Positions 14,825 to 22,357 of a DNA stretch of 24,963 nt are shown here, in pieces; the stretch's first letter is position 1, and each line of letters begins with the position of its first letter. The notes below the pieces were generated by a model. It did no database searches. It was given only the letters and a program-made list of their open reading frames with translations, and was not told where the DNA came from. The stretch comes from Burkholderiales bacterium UBA954 (GTDB lineage: Bacteria; Pseudomonadota; Gammaproteobacteria; Burkholderiales; Burkholderiaceae_A), in NCBI GenBank assembly GCA_002293155.1, contig DBCQ01000054.1, positions 57,128 to 82,090 of the forward strand. Reading direction: 5' to 3'. A program made the translations under genes and the position numbers.

Positions 14825-16336
14825 ATGCCTGTTATGACGCACGACATATCGGCTACCCTTATTCGGGGTGCCCGTGTACTAACGCTCGACTCTCAAAATA
14901 CTGAATTCTCGTCTGCTGATATTTTGCTCTCCAATGGAGTAATTGCCGCCGTCGGGCCGAGCCTCTCTGCACCAGAAGGCTGCAAAGTGATCGAAGCAGC
15001 GGGCATGCTGGCGATGCCGGGTCTGATCAATGCCCATTTTCACTCACCAGGCAACCTAATGCGAGGGCAGCTCGATTGCCTACCGCTTGAGATATTCATG
15101 CTACGCGAGGTTCCTCCCCTTGCTAATGAGGCTAACTCTGAGCGTCTTATCAAGATCCGAACACTACTAGGCGCCGCAGAGATGCTTCGCGGTGGGATTA
15201 CCTGCGTGATGGACGACGCCTATCATGTTCCAATTGCGTCGATTGCAGCCATCGATTCAATCTGTAACGCTTATTCTGAAATAGGAATACGTGCCCGCGT
15301 GGCGATCGATCAGCCCAATATCGTTGAGTATGATAAATACCCTTTTCTAAAAGATCTGCTAACTCCTGCACTACGTGCGCAACTCGAGTCCTCCCCCCGT
15401 CAAACAGGCGATGAACTCATCGAGCTTTATCGCTATCTCATTACTCAATACGGGACCGATCAGGGTCTGATACAACCCGCAATATCCTGCTCAGCACCCC
15501 ATCGGGTAACACCGGACTACCTCAAGGCACTCAACTACCTCTCCCAGGAATATGCGCTGCCCTTTAATATGCACATCCTTGAAACAAAGCTGCAGCGCGT
15601 CTACGGCACCGAGCGCCTTGGCAAGTCGTTGGTAGCGTATGCAGATGACCATGGAATTCTGCACGAACACTCTGTCGTTATTCACGCAATCTGGGTGGAT
15701 CAAGCCGACATCAACCGGCTGGCAAAGCATAATGTCATGATTGCACATAATCCTATCTGTAACCTAAAGCTCGGTAGTGGTATCGCGCCATTTCGAGAGT
15801 GGCGAGATGCCGGCCTTCGGGTATGCCTTGGGTCCGATGAGGCTAATACCGACGACCGGATTAATATGTGGGACATCATGAAAACGGCCGGAATGGTTCA
15901 CACCCTGAGAAGTCCAGACTGGCACACCTGGCCCACTGCTGAGGAAATTCTAGAGATCGCTATTCGCGGCGGCGCAGACGCCCTTGGCTGGAAAAATCGA
16001 ATCGGAAGTCTCCAGCCAGGGTATCAAGCAGATCTTATCTTGCTTGATTTAGATCGTTATGCCTTTACGCCGCTTAATGATCTTATCCGGCAACTCATTT
16101 ATGCTGAATCCGGAAGCTCTGTTGTTCATGTCTTCGTTGCCGGAAATCAGGTGGTCGACAACGGCAAGATCACAACGATCGACGAAAAAGCTCTTCGATC
16201 TGAGGCCCGTGCGCTACTAGCCGAAACCACTCATATGGCAGACGATTCGATCAATCGCCTAGAGCCCTATTACCGACAGATGGTGCTACGGGCCCATGAG
16301 GAGGCCGTGTTCAACAATCGAAGGCTCGAGCAATAG
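14825..16336 (+). CDS. Amidohydrolase-superfamily deaminase, substrate unknown
   Basis: Cytoplasmic metal-dependent hydrolase of 503 residues in the AtzB/TrzN/SsnA/guanine-deaminase group. The metal site is complete: HFH (71-73) in GLINAHFHSPGNLMRG, His250 with Glu253 in NMHILET, His287 in VIHAIW and Asp338 in LGSDEANTDDR. HNPICNLKLGSGIAP (308-322) is typical of mononuclear deaminases. It is longer than guanine deaminase (about 440) because of an insertion near 175-215 and a C-terminal extension after about 455. It starts 7 bp after the LivF-like gene with a weak ribosome site; an ATG three codons later (14834) is an alternative. Likely chemistry is deamination of an amino-heterocycle that the adjacent importer supplies, and guanine-like substrates would feed xanthine dehydrogenase. 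That link is inference. Confidence 0.85.
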   Translation: MPVMTHDISATLIRGARVLTLDSQNTEFSSADILLSNGVIAAVGPSLSAPEGCKVIEAAGMLAMPGLINAHFHSPGNLMRGQLDCLPLEIFMLREVPPLANEANSERLIKIRTLLGAAEMLRGGITCVMDDAYHVPIASIAAIDSICNAYSEIGIRARVAIDQPNIVEYDKYPFLKDLLTPALRAQLESSPRQTGDELIELYRYLITQYGTDQGLIQPAISCSAPHRVTPDYLKALNYLSQEYALPFNMHILETKLQRVYGTERLGKSLVAYADDHGILHEHSVVIHAIWVDQADINRLAKHNVMIAHNPICNLKLGSGIAPFREWRDAGLRVCLGSDEANTDDRINMWDIMKTAGMVHTLRSPDWHTWPTAEEILEIAIRGGADALGWKNRIGSLQPGYQADLILLDLDRYAFTPLNDLIRQLIYAESGSSVVHVFVAGNQVVDNGKITTIDEKALRSEARALLAETTHMADDSINRLEPYYRQMVLRAHEEAVFNNRRLEQ

Positions 16337-16432
16337 ACACGGTCGGCATTTGGCTCCAATCCGGATCAGGAAGTTCAGATGTTTGACTTTAGGGTCTTTG
16401 CCATACCTCCTATAAGCAGAGACCGTGCCAAC

Positions 16433-18919
16433 TCATTCGGAATAACGCTCTAGGTGCCAATAACGGCGATGCGCTGACCAGAAATCGGAGATTGTCCGAG
16501 CGCCCGATCGCCAACGCAGCTCAATAGCCCCTTGCAGATCAGTTCGGGCAAGTGCCGAGACCTCCCGAAGCCTCTCCAGCACCTCAGGGTGGGGATGGCC
16601 ATAGCGATTGCGATAGCCCGCCTGGATCACGGTAAGCGCTGGTGCGACCTGGGCGAGAAATCCAGAACTTGTGGAGGTCTTGCTTCCATGATGGGCAGCT
16701 ACGAGCACTTCTGAGGCAAGACTCGCACCATAATCGTGCAGCCCGCCCTCTACCACCGCCGTAATGTCCCCGGTGAGAAGCAGGCTGCCACCGTTTTGTG
16801 CCGCAACCCGAAGGACGCAGGAGGCTGCATTTCGATCTGGCTTTTTGGTTTTTACGACGCCCGCCAACCATTGCGGGCTCGGATGCAAGACCTCAAACCG
16901 TACGCCATCCCACTGCCAATGCTGACCGGCAACGCAGGCTGAAGGCTCAAGCTGAGGATTAACCGGTGTGGAAGTTACCAGGAGGCTGTCTGGATCACTC
17001 GTGCGTAATCGGTGCACCGGCATGAGCGCAAGCACTGAGGCTAGCCCTCCTGAATGATCCTGATCTAAGTGCGAGACCATCACTTCATCAAGTGCATGGA
17101 TATTGAAGCGACGAAGCGTGGGCATAACCATTCTCGCGCCTGCATCAGAGCGTCCCATTACCGGGCCTGTGTCATAGAGAAGACTCTTGGAGTGGGTTCG
17201 GATTAATACGCTCGATCCCTGCCCAACATCGATTATCGTGACCTCCATATCGCCAACCGCAGGGGGTGCGGGCGCCACCCCAATCAGCAGGCCCAAAGCG
17301 CACCAGCCGAGATGACGATAATGCGATAACGCCTGCGGAAGAATGTTTCCAAGTGCAATAACCATCCCCACTGAGGCGCCGATGGTGCGCCAGAGCCCCG
17401 GAGAGGGCCAATCGATTGTTGCAAAGGAATGCTGAGCTGCCCAGACTAGACACCCATAGAGCCAGTTCTGAATTGCAGCTGCACTTCTAAGAAAAAATGG
17501 GGCGCTAAAAAGCCCATCGATTACCACCCCTAACATCGCCAGTGGCGTCACCAGGTAGCTCACGACTGGGATTGCGACTGCGTTTGCCAGGGGGCCAATC
17601 AAAACAACCTGCTGAAAAAACAGAACAGTAATTGGTAATAGCCCAAATGTAATCGCGAGCTGGGCCTGTCCTGCCTGACGTAATACCGATACGATTTTTC
17701 TCAGCCATGATGAATCAGCCTGCTCGACAGTATCCGAGCACCTCACGAATAAGAATGCAACCGCGAGAAACGACAACCAGAACCCCGGTGCCAATACCGA
17801 CAAAGGATCCCAGAGCACAACAGTCATTAACGCAATCGACAAGCTGGCCCAGGGATTTGCGCGAACCCCAAATAATCGTGCAAAGCACACCACGGTTACC
17901 ATCAGTGCAGTGCGCTGCGCAGGAATCGCAAAACCCGCTAAGAGTGCGTAACCAATGGCCCCAAGAATCGCGCAGAGCGCTGTGACGGATTGGACAGGAA
18001 GAATTAATCCCACCCGCGCAGGCGTAGAGCAGAGTAACTGCCATAGACGACCGCCAAGCCACCCCACCAATGCCGCTAACATCGTGACATGTAGCCCGGA
18101 GATACTCATAAGATGCGAGACCCCGGTGCGTTGAAATATCGACCACTCCTCGGTCGATATTGCACGTTGGTCACCCACAACGAGTGCAGCGATCACGTGC
18201 CGCGAGGGTTCGTCTGCGAGTTCGTGATCGATTCGCTTTCGGATTGCATCACGCCATTGGTCAATCCGAATCTGAACGCCTGTACTCGACCCAACCCTTT
18301 CCGGAGCAGGCAGCAATCGACTCTGCTGCACCGTGCCGCCAAAGGAGAGTCGCTTCTCTAACATCCAGGCTTCGTAATCAAATCCGGCGGGATTGCGCGA
18401 TCCTTGTGGCTGCCTTAGCCTCACCTGTAGCTTCCAACGCTCACCCGGGCCGAGTTGATCCGGTGCTGCAAAGCGATCACTAAAGTACCAATGCACGACA
18501 CCACGGGTTGGAAAATCCCTAATTAGGCTCTGTTCTGTCGCATCCTCATAGGCGTGGTTGATCTCGACCTCAAAACGCCAACTCCGATCGTCTCGGGTTG
18601 GAAGATCAACAACGGTGAGATCAAGCCATACGGAGCGGCGATCGAGATGGCTTTTAAGACGTTCCTGTAGCGCGTCCTCTGCTGTATACGCAGTAAAACC
18701 CGCGGCTATTAACGTTACGGCGAGGCTTAGGAGAAACATGCGTAAGTGCTGAGTCGCTAGGCTAGCCCGCTTAGAAAATTTGCCTAAGCTCCACCACAAC
18801 ACCATCAGCCCAACGGCACCGGCGGTTGCTAAGCCCAGCTCACTGCGGCTCGGTAACTCCGCCTGCAACTGAACCCAGCTCACGCCCGCGAGAATACTCG
18901 CAGCGAGGATATAAATCAC
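16433..18919 (-). CDS. comEC: ComEC/Rec2 family DNA-uptake channel
   Basis: Polytopic inner-membrane protein, 828 residues with the start used here. It transports one DNA strand into the cytoplasm in naturally competent bacteria. It has N-terminal membrane helices with a DUF4131-type soluble region, a central Competence domain (RKRIDHELADEPSRHVIAALVVGDQ, VSHLMSISGLHVTMLAALVG), and a C-terminal metallo-beta-lactamase domain with HLDQDHSGG (617-625), TGD (716-718) and AHHGS (742-746). The GTG at 18919 lies 11 bp after the tatD stop. An ATG at 19033 is in frame but would overlap tatD by 103 bp and add a charged tail that is a shadow of TatD. The GTG gives an immediate membrane helix. The start is uncertain, the identity is not. 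Confidence 0.9.
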   Translation of the reverse strand: MIYILAASILAGVSWVQLQAELPSRSELGLATAGAVGLMVLWWSLGKFSKRASLATQHLRMFLLSLAVTLIAAGFTAYTAEDALQERLKSHLDRRSVWLDLTVVDLPTRDDRSWRFEVEINHAYEDATEQSLIRDFPTRGVVHWYFSDRFAAPDQLGPGERWKLQVRLRQPQGSRNPAGFDYEAWMLEKRLSFGGTVQQSRLLPAPERVGSSTGVQIRIDQWRDAIRKRIDHELADEPSRHVIAALVVGDQRAISTEEWSIFQRTGVSHLMSISGLHVTMLAALVGWLGGRLWQLLCSTPARVGLILPVQSVTALCAILGAIGYALLAGFAIPAQRTALMVTVVCFARLFGVRANPWASLSIALMTVVLWDPLSVLAPGFWLSFLAVAFLFVRCSDTVEQADSSWLRKIVSVLRQAGQAQLAITFGLLPITVLFFQQVVLIGPLANAVAIPVVSYLVTPLAMLGVVIDGLFSAPFFLRSAAAIQNWLYGCLVWAAQHSFATIDWPSPGLWRTIGASVGMVIALGNILPQALSHYRHLGWCALGLLIGVAPAPPAVGDMEVTIIDVGQGSSVLIRTHSKSLLYDTGPVMGRSDAGARMVMPTLRRFNIHALDEVMVSHLDQDHSGGLASVLALMPVHRLRTSDPDSLLVTSTPVNPQLEPSACVAGQHWQWDGVRFEVLHPSPQWLAGVVKTKKPDRNAASCVLRVAAQNGGSLLLTGDITAVVEGGLHDYGASLASEVLVAAHHGSKTSTSSGFLAQVAPALTVIQAGYRNRYGHPHPEVLERLREVSALARTDLQGAIELRWRSGARTISDFWSAHRRYWHLERYSE

Positions 18920-18930
18920 TGCCTGGCTAA

Positions 18931-19755
18931 CTAACGAGATTCGGGTGTTTGGGCCCCATACCCCATCTGGGTTAATACGGGGAAGAGTCTCGCCAAGTTC
19001 TGAGAGGTCTGATCTGCAATGTCTTTTGCACAAGCAAAACGCAACAGCGCCATCTCCTCTGCGATAGCCGCAATCTCTTGGGGCTCATTGGGCTGCCCTC
19101 GTGCGCGCCAGGCCGGCGCAATGTCTGGAGAATCTGTTTCCAAAACAATAGACTCAAGGGGCAAGGCTGCTGCCAGACGCCGTATCTGATTAGCCCGCGG
19201 GTAGGTCATAGCACCACCAAAACCTAAACAAATCCCTTGGGCAATAAACGCCTGAGCCTGTTGCAGGCTCCCATTAAACGCATGAGCGATTCCGCGTGTG
19301 ATACCCGACTGACGAAGATGCTTGAGTACACGATCCTGCGCTTTTCTAACATGCAAAATGACCGGAAGATTCCAATCCCGGGCCATCTGACATTGCGCAA
19401 TATAGAAGGCTTCCATTTTCTCTCTATCCAAACCCGGCACATAGTGATCAAGACCAATCTCCCCGACCGCGATAAGTTTGGGGTTATGCCGATAGCGGTC
19501 GAGAGCATTTTGAAGGGCAATGAGTGCGTCGTCGCCTAGACCTTGGACGTACATCGGGTGGATACCGAGGGCAAAGTAGACCTCAGGATAGGCTTTGGCG
19601 AGCATCGCCACGCGATCAAAATTTGAGGGATCGACAGCCGGAACGATAATGGCGGTAACACCGGCCTGCCGGCCCCGTTCGAGCGCGCCAGCAATGCCCC
19701 CCGCGACGCTTGGAATATCCAGGTAATCCAGATGGCAATGGCTATCGATCAGCAT
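18931..19755 (-). CDS. tatD: TatD-family metal-dependent hydrolase (DNase)
   Basis: TatD/YcfH-type hydrolase of 274 residues, a cytoplasmic TIM-barrel nuclease. The metal ligands are all visible: His6 and His8 in DSHCHLD, Glu99 in VGEIGLDHY, His135 in VILHVRKA, His158 in IAHAFNG and Asp208 in LETDSPDIAP. The gene diverges from the DUF2062 gene with only 17 bp between start codons and is followed by comEC after 11 bp. Being next to a DNA-uptake channel is suggestive, but TatD proteins are common housekeeping enzymes and no joint role is claimed. Which TatD paralogue this is cannot be decided here. Confidence 0.95.
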   Translation of the reverse strand: MLIDSHCHLDYLDIPSVAGGIAGALERGRQAGVTAIIVPAVDPSNFDRVAMLAKAYPEVYFALGIHPMYVQGLGDDALIALQNALDRYRHNPKLIAVGEIGLDHYVPGLDREKMEAFYIAQCQMARDWNLPVILHVRKAQDRVLKHLRQSGITRGIAHAFNGSLQQAQAFIAQGICLGFGGAMTYPRANQIRRLAAALPLESIVLETDSPDIAPAWRARGQPNEPQEIAAIAEEMALLRFACAKDIADQTSQNLARLFPVLTQMGYGAQTPESR

Positions 19756-19758
19756 GGC

Positions 19759-19764
19759 TAGAAT
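19759..19764 (+). promoter_or_regulatory. Candidate -10 box directly upstream of the DUF2062 gene
   Basis: TAGAAT matches TATAAT at five of six bases and ends 8 bases before the ATG at 19773. Transcription from it would start at or next to the start codon, giving a leaderless message. No good -35 is found at 16-18 bp. Confidence 0.3.
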
Positions 19765-19772
19765 GTGGGCCT

Positions 19773-20363
19773 ATGGCAAAAAAGTACTTAAAGCGAATTC
19801 TGCCCGACCAGGCCACCCTTGAGCGCAATAAGCTGCTGCGATGTCTCGGTCCTTGGGTCCTGCACCCTGCCGTCTGGACCCTACACCGCAGAAGTGTAGC
19901 GGGCGGGGTAGCAGCGGGGCTTTTTTGTGGACTGTTTCCGGCCCCTTTTCAGATGCTCGGCGCAGCAATCGCTTCATTTCTCTTCCACTGGAATCTGCCT
20001 GTGGCCGTCTTCACAACGCTTTACACCAATCCCATTACATTTATCCCGCTCTACCTACTCGCTTTGAAAATTGGGATTGTCCTCCTCAATGCGGTTCTGC
20101 CAGCAGCCCACAGTAACGGCGAGATTCATGCAGCCGCCTTTCCACCGCCGCCCGATTTTAACTGGACGACTCCGGCCGATTCTTTTATTACACTGGGCCA
20201 ATGGGGGCTCGGGATGGGATGGCCACTGGTGATTGGCGTATTCACACTCGCGACCTTACTCGCAATCATCGGATACATCGTGACCCGGATCGGCTGGAAT
20301 ATCTGGGTAAGGATTGAGGTTGCGCAGCGCAGACGCAGGCGGTCGATAAACAACTCTCGTTAA
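19773..20363 (+). CDS. DUF2062 domain membrane protein
   Basis: Membrane protein of 196 residues with a DUF2062 domain, function unknown. A basic N terminus (MAKKYLKRILPDQATLERNK) is followed by HRRSVAGGVAAGLFCGLFPAPFQM and WNLPVAVFTTLYTNPITFIPLY, the two diagnostic segments, then a loop and a final hydrophobic helix near 155-180 and an Arg-rich tail. About three to four membrane helices are likely. The ATG at 19773 is preferred over a TTG at 19710, which lies inside tatD. There is no clear ribosome site. The stop codon interlocks with the lolD stop in a TTAA on opposite strands. DUF2062 genes next to lolCD are frequent in Betaproteobacteria, but no shared role is established. Confidence 0.9.
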   Translation: MAKKYLKRILPDQATLERNKLLRCLGPWVLHPAVWTLHRRSVAGGVAAGLFCGLFPAPFQMLGAAIASFLFHWNLPVAVFTTLYTNPITFIPLYLLALKIGIVLLNAVLPAAHSNGEIHAAAFPPPPDFNWTTPADSFITLGQWGLGMGWPLVIGVFTLATLLAIIGYIVTRIGWNIWVRIEVAQRRRRRSINNSR

Positions 20364-21040
20364 AGCTGTAACTGTCGATCGCAACGCGCCGCAAGCAAGG
20401 GATCATGTGTCACAACAATGAGCCCACACTTCGATTCGCGAACTCGCTCAATTAAGACATCAAAAACACGTGCTGCCGTATCACGGTCAAGATTACCTGT
20501 GGGTTCGTCTGCCAATAGGCAGTGCGGCTGTGTCACCAATGCGCGGGCAATTGCAACCCGCTGGCGCTCGCCCCCCGACAACATTGCCGGTGTGTGGCTT
20601 AATCGTTGTGAGAGCCCCACTTTATCTAACATCTGCGCTGCCGCCTCAAGGGCAGATGCCCACGACATCCGACGGATCACAAGTGGCATTGCAACGTTTT
20701 CTTGCGCCGTAAACTCAGGAAGCAGGTGGTGAAACTGGTAGACAAAACCAATTCGCTCATTACGAAGCGTCGTCCGCTCTTTGTCGCTCATCCTCGCCAG
20801 CGTGCGCCCTTCAAACCAGACCTCTCCGGAGGTCGGAAAATCCAGCCCACCTAGAATATGGAGCAGCGTACTTTTACCAGCCCCCGAGGCCCCAACAACC
20901 GCCATCGTTTCACCGAGCGATAGCGTCAGATCGACGCCCTGTAGAGCGACGACCTCGCCCTGGCCGTCGCCGTAAACCATCCGAACCCCCTGGGCCCGCA
21001 ACAACGGGCCCGTGGCGTCGATCACCGCCTGTTTACTCAT
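20360..21040 (-). CDS. lolD: Lipoprotein-releasing ABC transporter ATPase
   Basis: LolD ATPase, 226 residues. It powers extraction of outer-membrane lipoproteins from the inner membrane by the LolC/E permease. Walker A is GASGAGKST (50-58), the LolD-specific Q-loop region is GFVYQFHHLLPEFTAQENV (98-116), the signature is LSGGERQR (154-161), Walker B is CLLADEP (174-180) with TGNLD, and the switch motif is VTHDP. The ATG at 21040 overlaps the lolC stop by 8 bp. A longer in-frame start (21211) lies inside lolC and adds Cys-rich sequence not found in LolD, so it is rejected. Translation is probably coupled to lolC. Confidence 0.96.
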   Translation of the reverse strand: MSKQAVIDATGPLLRAQGVRMVYGDGQGEVVALQGVDLTLSLGETMAVVGASGAGKSTLLHILGGLDFPTSGEVWFEGRTLARMSDKERTTLRNERIGFVYQFHHLLPEFTAQENVAMPLVIRRMSWASALEAAAQMLDKVGLSQRLSHTPAMLSGGERQRVAIARALVTQPHCLLADEPTGNLDRDTAARVFDVLIERVRESKCGLIVVTHDPLLAARCDRQLQL

Positions 21041-22331
21041 AGCGCAAGGCCTCTGCGGGCTCAAGCCGTGATGCACTCCAGCTTGGGTAGACTGTTGCCA
21101 ATAACGACAAGAACAATGCAATAACACCGATCTGCAGTACATCGGGCCAACGCAGATCGGAGGGCAGACGGTCGATGAAATAAATGCCCTGAGGCAATAC
21201 CTGAAAACCAAAAAGGCCTTCTAGTGTCGCCATCACGATATCGATATTGGCAGCAATCACGACACCAAATAAGACCCCCAAGACGACACCGAGAAACCCC
21301 AGCCAGGCACCCTGCACCATGAAAATTGCCATGATACTTCTGCGCTGAGCGCCGAGTGTGCGCAAGATCGCGATATCAGACCGCTTATCGGTCACGGTCA
21401 TCACGAGCATAGAGACCAAATTAAATGCAGCAACTGCAATGATCAGCGTTAGGATAATGAACATCATTCGCTTTTCCACCTGAACAGCGGCAAACCAATT
21501 CCGGTTTTCCTGTGCCCAATCACGAACCACAAACTCTCGGGGAAGTCTCGCTGACAACGAAATTGCAACATCGGGCGCCCGTTGCATATCTTTCAGCATG
21601 AGTCGGATACCGGAAATTCCTTGATCCCGAAAGAAGAGCTCCGCATCGGCTCCATGCACCAGCGCCAGCGTACTGTCGTATTCGAAATGCCCGGAGGAGA
21701 AAAGACCCGATACCGTAAACTGCCGCAGTCTTGGTGTAATTCCAGCAGGGCTCACAACGCCATCTGCAGAGATCATCACCACAGTATCTCCAACCGAGAC
21801 GCCGAGCTGTCCTGCTAGGGCGCGGCCGAGCACGACATTAAACTGTCGGGCCGATAGGCTAGCGAGTTGGCCGTTAACGAGCTTGGCGAGCGATGGGCTC
21901 ACCGTTGGCTCTCGGTTCGGATCAATCCCGCGAACCATCACCCCCTTCATCTGTCCGTCCTTCGAGATCATGGCCTGTGCGGCGACAAAGGGGGCAGCGG
22001 CCACGACCTCGTTGTGCTTGAGCAGCTCCGGCAAGACGAGGGTAACGCTGGCCAAGTCTCGGCCAGGCTGAATCACCTCAATGTGGGATAAAACACCCAG
22101 CATTCGGTCGCGGACTTCTTTTTGAAATCCGTTCATGACCGAGAGCACCACAATTAAGGCAGCCACACCAAGTGCGATTCCAACGGTGGCGAGGCCCGAA
22201 ATAAAGGAGATGAAGCGATTTCGCGATAGCGGCCGATGCGCCGAACCCGTCAGGCGCTGAACCGCAGCGGTCTTGGCATAGCGGCCAGCGCGGGTATAAC
22301 GCAGGCCAATTAGAAGTTCATAAGGCAGCAT
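21033..22331 (-). CDS. lolC: Lipoprotein-releasing ABC transporter permease LolC/LolE
   Basis: LolC/LolE-type permease, 432 residues. It starts MLPYELLIGLRYTRAGR, typical of the family, then a first membrane helix (about 41-65) ending in VLSVMNGFQKEV, a large periplasmic MacB-like domain, and three FtsX-type helices in the C-terminal third (FIILTLIIAVAAFNLVSMLVM onward). An in-frame ATG nine codons upstream (22358) overlaps the recJ start and is not favoured. Compared with E. coli LolC there are about 15 extra residues (AKTAAVQRLTGSAHRPL) before the first helix. Only one permease gene is next to lolD, so the symbol could equally be lolE or lolF. Confidence 0.92.
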   Translation of the reverse strand: MLPYELLIGLRYTRAGRYAKTAAVQRLTGSAHRPLSRNRFISFISGLATVGIALGVAALIVVLSVMNGFQKEVRDRMLGVLSHIEVIQPGRDLASVTLVLPELLKHNEVVAAAPFVAAQAMISKDGQMKGVMVRGIDPNREPTVSPSLAKLVNGQLASLSARQFNVVLGRALAGQLGVSVGDTVVMISADGVVSPAGITPRLRQFTVSGLFSSGHFEYDSTLALVHGADAELFFRDQGISGIRLMLKDMQRAPDVAISLSARLPREFVVRDWAQENRNWFAAVQVEKRMMFIILTLIIAVAAFNLVSMLVMTVTDKRSDIAILRTLGAQRRSIMAIFMVQGAWLGFLGVVLGVLFGVVIAANIDIVMATLEGLFGFQVLPQGIYFIDRLPSDLRWPDVLQIGVIALFLSLLATVYPSWSASRLEPAEALRYE

Positions 22332-22357
22332 GCCCGGAGTTTGCCATACTAGGGGCA

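Noticed and set aside
14825..16336. Direct call as guanine deaminase
   Set aside because: The metal site fits the wider group, but length and flanking motifs resemble AtzB/TrzN-type enzymes as much as GuaD.
16338..16427. CACGGTC ... GACCGTG inverted repeat in the amidohydrolase/comEC gap
   Set aside because: The 7-bp arms are 76 bases apart with no T-run, so neither a terminator nor a transposon end is supported.
17715..18146. 143-codon minus-strand ORF in another frame of comEC
   Set aside because: It lies wholly within the Competence domain coding region and its translation is low-complexity and Cys-rich, with no family features.
18920..19033. Upstream in-frame ATG extension of comEC
   Set aside because: It would overlap tatD by 103 bp and add a charged stretch not seen in ComEC proteins.
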